Shown here piece after piece: positions 13,322 to 20,375 of a stretch of DNA of 20,375 bases. The stretch lies in NCBI GenBank assembly GCA_025350445.1, contig JANXXV010000945.1, positions 1 through 20,375 of the forward strand. Reading direction: 5' to 3'. Made by a program: the position numbers and the translations under genes. How positions within the stretch are numbered: position 1 is the first letter of the stretch; each line of letters starts with the position of its first letter. Below the pieces are notes generated by a model, which made no database searches, was not told where the DNA came from, and saw only the letters and a program-made list of their open reading frames with translations. This DNA comes from Bryobacteraceae bacterium (GTDB lineage: Bacteria; Acidobacteriota; Terriglobia; Bryobacterales; Bryobacteraceae).

Positions 13322-15863
13322 CACGCCAGTTATCCCCAACTCCTATTTCTACCAGAAGCGGTATTTCAAAATCATGAACGCGCTCCATTTCCCGCTTCAC
13401 CAGATCCTTGACGGCGTCCGTTTCTTCGGGCGGGGCCTCAAACACCAGTTCGTCGTGGACTTGCAGCAGCATCCTGGTCTGCATGTGCTGTTCGGTCAGC
13501 AGGCGGTCAATGCGGATCATCGCCACCTTGATCAAATCCGCCGCGGATCCTTGCAGCGGCGTGTTTACGGCGGTGCGCTCGGCGAATGAGCGGGCGCTGG
13601 GGTTCCGTGAGTGCATGTCCGGAATGGGGCGCTCGCGGCCGAGAAGCGTCTTCGCTACTCCTGAGTTCCGCACCTCTTCCATGGTGGCGGCAATAAACTG
13701 TTTTACCCCGGCGTAAAGTTCAAAGTAACTCTTGATATATCGTTCGGCTTCGCGGCGGTCTATTCCTAGCTGCGCTGCCAGGCCGAAAGGGGTCTGGCCG
13801 TAGACAATGCCGAAGTTTACGGTCTTGGCGTCGCGGCGCATCTCCGGCGTAACCATCAATGGCGAGACGTGGAAGACCTCGGCCGCGGTGCGAACGTGGA
13901 TGTCCTCGCCGCGGCGGAATGCGTCCATCAGCACCGGGTCGCCCGACATGTGGGCGAGTAGCCGGAGTTCGATTTGCGAGTAGTCCGCCACCACCAGTTT
14001 CCAGCCGTCCCTGGGGACGAAGGCGGCGCGGATTTCGCGGCCCAGTTCGGTGCGGATGGGGATGTTTTGCAGATTTGGGTTTGAGGACGACAGGCGCCCC
14101 GTGGCGGCTCCGGTGGGATTGAAGGTGGTGTGCAGGCGGCCGGTGGCGGGGTCGATCAACGCCGGCAGCGCGTCCACGTAAGTGCCTTTGAGCTTGGCAA
14201 GTTGGCGGTATTCCAGCACCAGCCGGGCGATAGGATGTTCAAGGGTTTCCAGGATATCGGCCGCGGTGGAGAGGCTTTTTCCTTTGCCGTATTTCGCCGG
14301 GACCGTCAGTTGCAGGTCTTCGTAGAGCACCTTGCCTAGTTGTTGTGGCGAGTTGATGTTGAATTCGCGGCCAGCGGAGGTGAAGATTTCGCCGGAGAGA
14401 CGCTGCATTTCGGCGTCCATGCGCTGCGAAAGAACGCCCAGTTGCACCGGCTCAATGCGGATGCCGGTCTGCTCCATGCGGGCGAGTACGCGGGTGAGGG
14501 GCAGGTCGATCTCTTCGTAGAGCTTGCGGAAGCCGCGGACGGCTACATCGGCGGTGATTTTTTGGTGCAGTTCGAGGACGCAATCGGCGCGCTGCTCCAC
14601 GGTGGGGGAGAGCTTGCGGTCCAGATAATTTTCCGACATCAGGGCCAGCCCGCAGGCGGCTGGATCGGCCTTCAGAAGAAAACCGTGGAGCATGATGTCT
14701 TCCTGGAAGCAGGCGGCGTCGATGCCGTGGCGGGCTAGTTCCATGACCGCGGATTTCCCGTCGTGGGTTATCTTCAGGCGACCGCGGTCCTCTAATAACG
14801 GCTTGATGCGTGGGAGTAGGGCGAAGGGGATTCCCCGGGCTTGGCCGGGCGTCCAAGCCAAGCCGATGTACGGGAAATTCACCACTACGGCGATGGCTGC
14901 GGTGGCGGGGATTTCCTTCAGGAACTCGTCTACTTCTTCCGCGGTGGTGAGCGTACGGTAGTCGCGGTCCGAGGCGCTTTCCTGCGGCCCGGCCTCTTTC
15001 AAGAGGCTGAAAAACTCCAGTTCCTTGTAGATTGTTTTCAGCGCCGGGACGTTCGGCGGCTGGGCTACAAGCGCTTCGAGGCTCCAATCCACCGGAACGG
15101 TTACGTCGATGGTTGCCAGCTTCTTGCTCAACAGGATTTGATCGCGGTTATTTTGCAGACTTTCGCGGTACATTTTGCGCTCTACTTCGGCGGCGTGGTC
15201 GAGCACATTTTCCACCGAGCCGAAGCGCAGAACCAAGTCGCGCGCGCCCTTATCGCCGATCCCCGGCGCGCCTGGGATATTGTCGATGGCGTCGCCTTTT
15301 AAGGCGAGAAGATCCGCTACGCCGGAGGGCGGAACGCCCATGAATTCGAGGGTCTTGGCCGGATCGTACCAGGTGTCGTCCTTCATCGGATTCAGCATGG
15401 AAATCCGGCTAGTCACCAGTTGCAACATGTCCTTATCGCTGGACACTATCACCACTTCGACATCGGCTTCGGCGCGGCGGGCGATGGCGCCGATGACGTC
15501 GTCGGCTTCAAAACGGGGGAACTCCAGGATTGGGATCGACATGGCCTCGATCACGCGCCGCACATACGGGATCTGCTCGCCGAGATCGGCCGGCATCTCC
15601 GTGCGATTGGCTTTGTATTCGGCGAATGCGTCGGAGCGGAAGGTCGGCTCGGAACTTTCAAAAATGGCCGCTATATACTCGGGTTGATAGGTTGCCAGCA
15701 GCTTGCGCAGCATGTTGTGGAAGATGTAGACGGCTTCGGTGGAAAGCCCCGTTCCGGTGCGCATGGGCGGGGCGTTGCTTCTGGCTCGCGCGTGGTAGGC
15801 GCGGAAGATGAAGCCGAAGGTATCTATCAGGAAGAGCCGCGGGCTGGACATAGCTGCCAACAT
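13311..15863 (-). CDS. polA: DNA polymerase I
   Basis: Removes RNA primers and fills gaps during replication and repair. From ATG 15863 the product is about 850 residues. The N-terminal 5'-3' exonuclease domain shows LFLIDTFGFIFRAYHA, FESSEPTFRSDAFAEYKANR, EADDVIGAIA, VIVSSDKDMLQLV and the helix-hairpin-helix APGIGDKGA. The 3'-5' exonuclease-like middle (about 320-480) lacks the usual DxE motif (AVVVNFPYIGL instead), so proofreading is probably absent as in Taq and Bacillus enzymes. The polymerase domain is complete: DYSQIELRLLAHMSGDP near 626, RRDAKTVNFGIVYGQTPFGL, and VHDELVFEAP near 803. ATG 15851 (MSSPRLFLIDT) is an alternative start. A CCCCA/TGGGG hairpin (15868-15881) abuts the ribosome-binding region. 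It overlaps the cyclophilin gene by 11 bases. Confidence 0.97.
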   Translation of the reverse strand: MLAAMSSPRLFLIDTFGFIFRAYHARARSNAPPMRTGTGLSTEAVYIFHNMLRKLLATYQPEYIAAIFESSEPTFRSDAFAEYKANRTEMPADLGEQIPYVRRVIEAMSIPILEFPRFEADDVIGAIARRAEADVEVVIVSSDKDMLQLVTSRISMLNPMKDDTWYDPAKTLEFMGVPPSGVADLLALKGDAIDNIPGAPGIGDKGARDLVLRFGSVENVLDHAAEVERKMYRESLQNNRDQILLSKKLATIDVTVPVDWSLEALVAQPPNVPALKTIYKELEFFSLLKEAGPQESASDRDYRTLTTAEEVDEFLKEIPATAAIAVVVNFPYIGLAWTPGQARGIPFALLPRIKPLLEDRGRLKITHDGKSAVMELARHGIDAACFQEDIMLHGFLLKADPAACGLALMSENYLDRKLSPTVEQRADCVLELHQKITADVAVRGFRKLYEEIDLPLTRVLARMEQTGIRIEPVQLGVLSQRMDAEMQRLSGEIFTSAGREFNINSPQQLGKVLYEDLQLTVPAKYGKGKSLSTAADILETLEHPIARLVLEYRQLAKLKGTYVDALPALIDPATGRLHTTFNPTGAATGRLSSSNPNLQNIPIRTELGREIRAAFVPRDGWKLVVADYSQIELRLLAHMSGDPVLMDAFRRGEDIHVRTAAEVFHVSPLMVTPEMRRDAKTVNFGIVYGQTPFGLAAQLGIDRREAERYIKSYFELYAGVKQFIAATMEEVRNSGVAKTLLGRERPIPDMHSRNPSARSFAERTAVNTPLQGSAADLIKVAMIRIDRLLTEQHMQTRMLLQVHDELVFEAPPEETDAVKDLVKREMERVHDFEIPLLVEIGVGDNWRDAK

Positions 15864-16103
15864 GATACCCCAAGTGTGGGGCCCTTGACTTCCGGCGGAC
15901 GTGCCTCGATCGACGCGATTTTGCCACAAAAATCTAAGGTGAGTGTGGCTAACTTACTACAGATTGCGGCCCGTATTCGCCATGTAATGAATACTTTACA
16001 AATCAGGACGGGGATTTGGAAAGTACGGGGTTCACTAGTTGCTAGGATGTATAGTATGCTGCTACTGGCGAAACGGAAATGACATCAAACGCGGAGTGTG
16101 CCG
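15864..16103. other. Divergent intergenic region between polA and lpxC
   Basis: This 240-base gap must hold the promoters of both polA (-) and lpxC (+). A TATAGT -10-like hexamer for the plus strand lies at 16050-16055, about 50 bases before lpxC, but no convincing -35 is spaced 16-18 bases ahead of it. A small CCCCA-AGTG-TGGGG hairpin sits next to the polA start. ORFs crossing it are shadows of polA. No RNA gene was recognised. Confidence 0.4.
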
Positions 16104-16994
16104 GTGCGATTTGAAACCACGGTTCAGCGGCCCGTGGAAGCAACGGGCATAGGCCTTCATAGCGGAGTTCCGGTGTCGATTCGCATCCTTCCCGCGCCTC
16201 CTTCCACAGGGATCGTCTTTTTGCGTTCCGATCTGGAGAACTTCGCGATCCCTGCGAGTTGGCGGCACGTGGCGCGGGTTAGCTATGCCACCAGCCTGAT
16301 GCGGCAGGGGGTGCTGATTTCGACTACCGAGCACCTGCTGAGCGTGCTTTACAGCATGGGGATTGACAACGCCTACATCGCAATCGACAATCTGGAAGTG
16401 CCGATTCTGGATGGCAGCGGGCTGCCGTTCGTCGAGCTGATTCAGCAGGCCGGGATCAAGACGTACCGGCGGCGGAAGCGGTATTTGCGGATTCGGCGTC
16501 CGGTTTCGGTGGAAGGCGGCGGAAAGCGGATCAGTATTCTACCCGCGGACAGCTTTCTGCTGACGTGCGACATATTTTTCGACCACCCTTGCGTGGGACG
16601 GCAGACGATGGATATTGAGGTAACACCGGAGCGGTATGCCACGGAGATTGCTCCGGCGCGGACGTTTGGTTTTTCGTGGGAGCTGGACCAGATGCGCGAC
16701 ATGGGGCTGATCCGCGGCGCTACGCTGGAGAATGCGGTTTGCTTTGACCGGACGTCGGTGATGAACCCGGGCGGACTGCGCTTTGCGGACGAATGTTGCC
16801 GCCATAAGGTGCTGGACCTCATCGGCGATCTGGCTTTGATCGGGAAGCCGCTGCTGGGGCACGTGATTGCCGAGCGCGCCGGGCACGCGATGCACGCCGC
16901 GCTGGTGTCGAAGATCATGTCGGATCCGTCGTTGTATGAGATTCTGAGCTTCGACCAGTTGGCGACACGGGTTGCTCACGCGCTTGTTTCCTGA
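16104..16994 (+). CDS. lpxC: UDP-3-O-acyl-N-acetylglucosamine deacetylase (LpxC)
   Basis: Zinc amidase that removes the acetyl group from UDP-3-O-acyl-GlcNAc, the committed step of lipid A synthesis in the cytoplasm. Features in order are the opening RFETTVQRPVEATGIGLHSG, the STTEHLLSVLYSMGIDNAYI segment with the catalytic Glu and first zinc His, LEVPILDGSG, the second-domain ARTFGF, then HKVLDLIGDLALIG with the second zinc His and the zinc Asp, and GHAMHAALV with the general-acid His. At about 296 residues it is of normal length. GTG 16104 has GGAG seven bases upstream; GTG 16098, two codons earlier, is nearly adjacent to that site and is the alternative. It overlaps the next gene by 23 bases. 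Its presence shows a lipopolysaccharide-type outer membrane. Confidence 0.96.
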   Translation: MRFETTVQRPVEATGIGLHSGVPVSIRILPAPPSTGIVFLRSDLENFAIPASWRHVARVSYATSLMRQGVLISTTEHLLSVLYSMGIDNAYIAIDNLEVPILDGSGLPFVELIQQAGIKTYRRRKRYLRIRRPVSVEGGGKRISILPADSFLLTCDIFFDHPCVGRQTMDIEVTPERYATEIAPARTFGFSWELDQMRDMGLIRGATLENAVCFDRTSVMNPGGLRFADECCRHKVLDLIGDLALIGKPLLGHVIAERAGHAMHAALVSKIMSDPSLYEILSFDQLATRVAHALVS

Positions 16995-17574
16995 AGTGTT
17001 TAGTCCGCCAAACCTGTTAACCTGCGCGCGGCTGGCGTTGATTCCCTTTATTGTGCGCGCGATTGTGGCGCAGCACTGCGTAACGGCGCTGGTGATGATT
17101 GCCATTGCCGGGGGCAGCGACGGCGTAGATGGATTTCTGGCGCGGCGCTTCCAATGGCAGACGCGGCTTGGCGCTTATCTGGACCCGCTGGCGGATAAAC
17201 TACTGCTGACGTCCGTTTATGTTTCGCTCGCTGTGGCCGGGCTGGCGCCCGTCTGGCTGGCGGTTCTGATTGTGGGCCGCGACGTTGTAATTCTCTCCAT
17301 GGTGGCGGCGGCGCTGGCGACCACGCGCTTCCGTGATTTTCCTCCGACGATTTGGGGAAAGATGAATACGGCGCTGGAAATTTTCACCGCGCTGACACTG
17401 GTTACCGGATGCGCGGGGATTGTGCGGGTGCCGGGGAGCGCGGCCTCGGCCTTGGTATGGGTGACGGCTTTGAGTACGGCTTGGAGCGGTGTTCATTACA
17501 TCGGCGTTGGGTTGAAGATGTTCATCATGCGGCGGACGTTTTTGCCGGCGGACCGGCGGAATCCGCGGGGTTGA
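16972..17574 (+). CDS. pgsA: CDP-alcohol phosphatidyltransferase, probable phosphatidylglycerophosphate synthase
   Basis: Integral membrane enzyme joining CDP-diacylglycerol to an alcohol, most likely glycerol-3-phosphate to make phosphatidylglycerophosphate. The signature D-G-x2-A-R-x8-G-x3-D-x3-D is intact within SDGVDGFLARRFQWQTRLGA and the following YLDPLADKLLL. The N-terminal PPNLLTCARLALIPF segment is typical of PgsA. About five hydrophobic helices and 200 residues fit the family. It begins with TTG at 16972 inside the lpxC 3' end, so translational coupling to lpxC is likely. Related enzymes (cardiolipin synthase of the CAP type, phosphatidylinositol phosphate synthase) share the motif, so the specific alcohol is inferred. 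The basic tail RRTFLPADRRNPRG is cytoplasmic. Confidence 0.88.
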   Translation: MLTRLFPEVFSPPNLLTCARLALIPFIVRAIVAQHCVTALVMIAIAGGSDGVDGFLARRFQWQTRLGAYLDPLADKLLLTSVYVSLAVAGLAPVWLAVLIVGRDVVILSMVAAALATTRFRDFPPTIWGKMNTALEIFTALTLVTGCAGIVRVPGSAASALVWVTALSTAWSGVHYIGVGLKMFIMRRTFLPADRRNPRG

Positions 17575-17605
17575 ATACGGCCTGCGAATTGCACGGGAAA
17601 CGGTG

Positions 17606-18625
17606 ATGAAGAATGTACTCGCGCTCGCTGTTTCGCTGGCGGGTCAGGAGGCTCAGTTCGATGTGCAATCCCGTTTGGTGCTGGTACCTGCCACGGTTAC
17701 CGATTCGAAGGGCAGGCCCGTTGATGGCCTGGAGCTGACGGATTTCGAGGTGCTGGAGGAGGGCCGTCCGCGGAAGGTATCGGTGGACAGCTTTGGCACA
17801 GGTGTGGCTCCGATTGCACTGGTGATTGCGGTGCAGTCGTCTGGAATCTCGGCTGCGGTTCTGGCGAAGGTGCAGAAAATTGGCGCGATGATTCAGCCGC
17901 TGGTGACGGGCGAGCGAGGATGCGCGGCGTTGCTGGCGTTTGCAGAGCGCGTGCAGTGGCGCCAGGAGTGTACGAAAGATCCTGAGGTGCTTTCGCGCGC
18001 GTTTGCCGGGATTCGGACAGGAGAGCAAAAGAAGGCGCGGATGTTGGATGCGTCGCATGAAAGCATCGAGTATCTGCGTAAGCGTGCGAATGTGCGGCGG
18101 GTTTTATTGCTGATTTCGGAATCGCGGGACAGGGGCAGTGAGACAAGCCTGGGGGCGGTGGCGGTGGAGGCGCAGGCGGCTGCCGTTACGGTCTATGCGG
18201 CCACTTATTCGGCGATGAAGACGGGATTTACGGTGAAGCCGGGTGACTCGGACCCGCCTCCTCCTGCCGGTTCCGTGCCAGCGACCGGCGGGTTGGAGCG
18301 GCCGCCGAGCACAAGTGAACCTCCTGCGCCGCCTCCGACGCCCCTTCTTGGGATTATTGGTGAGCTTGCGCGATTGGGTGGGGCTAAGTCTACCAAAGTG
18401 CTGACGGTGAGTACCGGAGGAGCAGAATTCCCTTTCACCAGGCTGAAGGGTTTGGAGGGAGCGATTGAAAAGCTTGGCGGGGAGTTGCACACCCAGTATA
18501 TTTTGAGCTTCACTCCGGATGCGGCCTCGCCTGGTTACCATCACCTGGAAGTACGGATCAGGGGACGGCAGGACTTGCAGGTGCGGGCGCGGCCGGGTTA
18601 CTGGGCGGCTGGCGCGGCGCGGTGA
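17606..18625 (+). CDS. VWFA-related protein of acidobacterial type
   Basis: Role unknown; such proteins are abundant in Acidobacteria and often secreted. A short N-terminal hydrophobic stretch (MKNVLALAVSLAGQEAQ) could be a weak signal peptide. A beta-rich part follows: LVPATVTDSKGRPVDGLELTDFEVLEEG with PRKV, the family's typical opening. Next comes a von Willebrand A-like fold with PIALVIAVQSSGIS, RRVLLLISESRDRGSE and VTVYAATYS. The metal-binding DxSxS motif is degenerate (AVQSSGIS, no Asp), so metal-dependent ligand binding is doubtful. A Pro-rich linker (DPPPPAGSV, PPSTSEPPAPPPTP) splits the domain before GGELHTQYILSFTPDAA and the final EVRIRGRQDLQVRARPGYW, both classic for the family. ATG 17606 or GTG 17603 start; about 30 bases after the phosphatidyltransferase. 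Confidence 0.88.
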   Translation: MKNVLALAVSLAGQEAQFDVQSRLVLVPATVTDSKGRPVDGLELTDFEVLEEGRPRKVSVDSFGTGVAPIALVIAVQSSGISAAVLAKVQKIGAMIQPLVTGERGCAALLAFAERVQWRQECTKDPEVLSRAFAGIRTGEQKKARMLDASHESIEYLRKRANVRRVLLLISESRDRGSETSLGAVAVEAQAAAVTVYAATYSAMKTGFTVKPGDSDPPPPAGSVPATGGLERPPSTSEPPAPPPTPLLGIIGELARLGGAKSTKVLTVSTGGAEFPFTRLKGLEGAIEKLGGELHTQYILSFTPDAASPGYHHLEVRIRGRQDLQVRARPGYWAAGAAR

Positions 18626-18630
18626 AGCGC

Positions 18631-18801
18631 TTATCGTGGGGCAAACAGATTGTAGTAGTGTGGCTCTCTGAACAGCAATTCCAGCAACACCACCACCAGC
18701 GGGAACGGCCACCCCTTGCGATGAAAGCGATGGTACTGATATCGCGCCAAATCACCAATCGATAGCGTCCCCCGCACCACGATGGCCGTCCGCGCCGGCA
18801 T
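18631..18801 (-). CDS. Short hypothetical protein, possible truncated YcxB-like protein
   Basis: A 56-residue frame from ATG 18801: MPARTAIVVRGTLSIGDLAR, then YQYHRFHRKGWPF, a hydrophobic PLVVVLLELLF and REPHYYNLFAPR. The opening (RGTLSIGDLARYQYHRF) resembles the start of YcxB-like membrane proteins, which are about three times longer, so this may be a truncated copy or a chance frame. The stop lies six bases from the VWFA stop, tail to tail. No strong ribosome site was seen. Confidence 0.4.
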   Translation of the reverse strand: MPARTAIVVRGTLSIGDLARYQYHRFHRKGWPFPLVVVLLELLFREPHYYNLFAPR

Positions 18802-18883
18802 GCGGTAATCTTAACCCGTTCCCGCAGCTTTCTCTATTCCTCCTACAATCGGCCAGGCCGTTCAGCTACTGCCGTTCGCCGGC

Positions 18884-19150
18884 TTAGCCCTTCAGTATCC
18901 GCTCGTACTCGTCATGCGGTCCGATCCAGAACCAAGTGAAATGGTTTCCGTCACGCGTGGCCAGTGCCCGATAGCCCCGGCTCACACGAACGGAACACAT
19001 TGAACCAATCTGTTTGAACCGCAGGGATGGATGTAGGGGACTTCGAACGACTAGCGCGTATTGCCTGAACGCTTGATCTTGGACTTCAGCCGGCACGCGA
19101 CATACACAATCCCAAAACCGCGGAGTGGCGCTGGACCTAAAATCGCTCAC
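18884..19150 (-). CDS. RelE/HigB-like type II toxin
   Basis: Probable mRNA-cleaving or ribosome-dependent toxin. The 88-residue product from GTG 19150 contains RQYALVVRSPLHPSLRFKQIG, then VRVSRGYRALATRDGNHFTW and FWIGPHDEYERIL. This is the helix, beta-sheet and terminal HDEY pattern of the RelE/ParE superfamily members often annotated as cytotoxic translational repressors. The GTG overlaps the antitoxin stop (GTGA at 19147-19150), the usual coupling. The frame is intact. The N-terminal helix region is short relative to canonical RelE. Family membership is by pattern, so the exact subfamily is uncertain. Confidence 0.75.
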   Translation of the reverse strand: MSDFRSSATPRFWDCVCRVPAEVQDQAFRQYALVVRSPLHPSLRFKQIGSMCSVRVSRGYRALATRDGNHFTWFWIGPHDEYERILKG

Positions 19151-19383
19151 GAGCGGGGAGTGGACCGCTCCCGGTTGGCTTTGACTTCAGCCAACACTTC
19201 TTCAAGAGGTCGGGTGCGGCGGGCGGATATTTCGGCATCTACTTCGACAAGCAAGTGCGAGCCCCGCCCGCCTGGAGCAAAATCCGTCTTTATTTGGCGA
19301 TCCCACTCGAGCTCTTTCAGTTCGTCGAGCCACTCCACCAACTGGTTGCGTTCGAGTTCCGAGAGGTGGACGATGGCTTCCAA
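19147..19383 (-). CDS. Antitoxin partner of the RelE-like toxin
   Basis: A 78-residue acidic protein with IVHLSELERNQLVEWLDELK at the start, then a middle DRQIKTDFAPGGRGSHLLVEVD and a C-terminal SARRTRPLEEVLAEVKANRE. This last type of helix (PLEEVLAEVKA) is common in short antitoxins paired with RelE-like toxins. No DNA-binding fold is obvious. It begins at TTG 19383; an in-frame TAG about 42 bases upstream and the lack of ATG/GTG in between leave this start. It overlaps the toxin by four bases. It is assigned mainly by size, charge and coupling. Confidence 0.7.
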   Translation of the reverse strand: MEAIVHLSELERNQLVEWLDELKELEWDRQIKTDFAPGGRGSHLLVEVDAEISARRTRPLEEVLAEVKANRERSTPRS

Positions 19384-19534
19384 GGTCAGGGTCTTACCAT
19401 AGCCCCAGACAGGTTTCTATGCAAACGAAAGAGTCTGCCCGATCGGAAATAGGCATCACGCAGTGTAGGCACTATCACCCAGCCTCCGCCCCTCCAATTT
19501 TGATATGATCCAAGCGAGGTCCAAAGCCGCCACA

Positions 19535-20375
19535 ATGACTCTCCGCGCGCTGTCTCTGTTGACGCTGGCACCACTCCTCTGCCCGGCCCAATCGCCGGTC
19601 AGTTTCGAAAAAGAAATCCAGCCCATCCTTCAGAGCAACTGTCTGAAGTGCCACGGCGCAAAGATCCAACTGGCAAAACTGGACCTGCGCACGCGCGAAG
19701 GCGCAGCCCGGGTGCTAAGCCCGAAGGCCGAACAAAGCCGCCTCTACCGCCTGGTCTCCGGCCAGGAAAAACCCGCGATGCCGATGGACGGCAAGCTATC
19801 CACCGCCGAAATCGCCATCATCAAACGCTGGATTGACGAAGGCGCGCCGTGGAGCGAAATCAAAGACGCCCCCAGCACCGATACTCAAACCGCCGCGCTG
19901 GAAGACATGAAACTGCCGCCGGAAGCCCGCCAATACTGGGCCTTCCAAAAGCCCGTCCGCCGCGCGCCGCCGACCGCCGACCGCAACCCGATTGATGCCT
20001 TCCTGAAAGACGCGATGCGAAAAGCGAACGTGACCCCAGCCCCGCGCGCCGACAACGCATCGTTAGCCCGCCGGGCGTATCTGGACCTCACGGGCCTGCC
20101 CCCAACGCCCGCCCAAGCCGCCGAATTCGTGAATGACAAATCCCCTGAGGCCTGGCCCAAACTGATCGACCGCCTGCTGGCTTCCCCGCAATATGGCGAG
20201 CGCTGGGGACGCCACTGGATGGATGTAGCCCGCTACGCCGACTCTAACGGCTATGAGCATGACTTCACCCGCCCCAACGCCTGGCGATTCCGCGATTATG
20301 TAATCAACGCCTTCAATAAAGACACGCCCTACGACGTCTTTCTCAAACAGCTCAACCAGGCCCGCGGGGAAACAC
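19535..20375 (+). CDS. Secreted Planctomycete-type cytochrome c / DUF1549 protein, 3' part missing (window edge)
   Basis: Large exported protein of the PSCyt1-DUF1549-DUF1553 architecture, common in Planctomycetes, Verrucomicrobia and Solibacter-type Acidobacteria. Its role is unproven, and its genes often sit beside sulfatase or polysaccharide-use genes. From ATG 19535 a signal peptide [20 protein letters not shown] leads to the heme-binding segment [13 protein letters not shown] (CxxCH), then [20 protein letters not shown], ending the cytochrome domain near residue 100. DUF1549 follows: [51 protein letters not shown]. The frame is open for 280 codons to the edge. An in-frame ATG at 19505 would add ten residues ahead of the signal and is less likely. 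The DUF1553 half lies outside the window. Confidence 0.92.
   Translation, partial: MTLRALSLLTLAPLLCPAQSPVSFEKEIQPILQSNCLKCHGAKIQLAKLDLRTREGAARVLSPKAEQSRLYRLVSGQEKPAMPMDGKLSTAEIAIIKRWIDEGAPWSEIKDAPSTDTQTAALEDMKLPPEARQYWAFQKPVRRAPPTADRNPIDAFLKDAMRKANVTPAPRADNASLARRAYLDLTGLPPTPAQAAEFVNDKSPEAWPKLIDRLLASPQYGERWGRHWMDVARYADSNGYEHDFTRPNAWRFRDYVINAFNKDTPYDVFLKQLNQARGET

Noticed and set aside
15420..16082. Long plus-strand frame crossing the polA start
   Set aside because: Mostly antisense to the polA exonuclease domain with no family resemblance.

Overview
The window looks like a chromosomal segment of an acidobacterium, most likely of the Solibacter/Bryobacter group. This is inferred from protein families and not from any marker gene comparison. 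It carries a VWFA-related protein of acidobacterial type, a very long NHL/Ig-like repeat protein, a PEP-CTERM (DVUA0089-type) gene, a Planctomycete-cytochrome/DUF1549 protein, a multicopy acidobacterial 'ANSRRSTGP' hypothetical protein, a small microcompartment operon, and Gram-negative lipid A synthesis (lpxC). The DNA is GC-rich with frequent GTG/TTG starts.

Layout. 1-880 (-) is the 5' part of an APC-family amino acid permease running off the left edge. 933-1619 (+) is a four-helix membrane protein. 1404-3491 (-) is a tightly packed bacterial microcompartment (BMC) operon: class II aldolase, BMC-H hexamer, then three different BMC-P (EutN/CcmL) pentamer proteins. It faces away from a rhomboid protease with a zinc ribbon (3546-4391 +). 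4348-5001 (-) is the acidobacterial hypothetical protein, with a terminator-like hairpin in its leader.

5.1-12.7 kb is an accessory stretch in which most genes are damaged. An intact parDE module has a promoter overlapping a perfect dyad. It is followed by a vapBC module (vapB frameshifted, vapC with an in-frame TAG), a HEPN-like protein with an antitoxin-like tail coupled to a PIN toxin with an in-frame TAA, and a 5' remnant of hsdM. On the minus strand are a ~1.3 kaa NHL/Ig-like surface protein split by one frameshift and a DVUA0089/PEP-CTERM gene with three frameshifts. By contrast the flanking housekeeping genes are intact: a cyclophilin lipoprotein coupled to polA (-), and lpxC, a CDP-alcohol phosphatidyltransferase and the VWFA gene (+). 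The damage is therefore concentrated in the accessory stretch, which argues for real decay over uniform sequencing error, though error cannot be excluded from one sequence.

18.6-19.4 kb holds a short minus-strand ORF and a second apparently intact toxin-antitoxin pair (RelE-like). From 19535 a secreted c-type cytochrome/DUF1549 protein runs off the right edge.

How genes work together. The BMC operon probably supplies shell parts and an aldolase for a sugar-phosphate-cleaving compartment of the planctomycete type, but the aldehyde dehydrogenase, PduL and kinase are not in this window. lpxC and the phosphatidyltransferase overlap and both serve envelope lipid synthesis. No tRNA, rRNA, CRISPR array, insertion sequence or origin was recognised, and no gene-free stretch exceeds about 250 bases.
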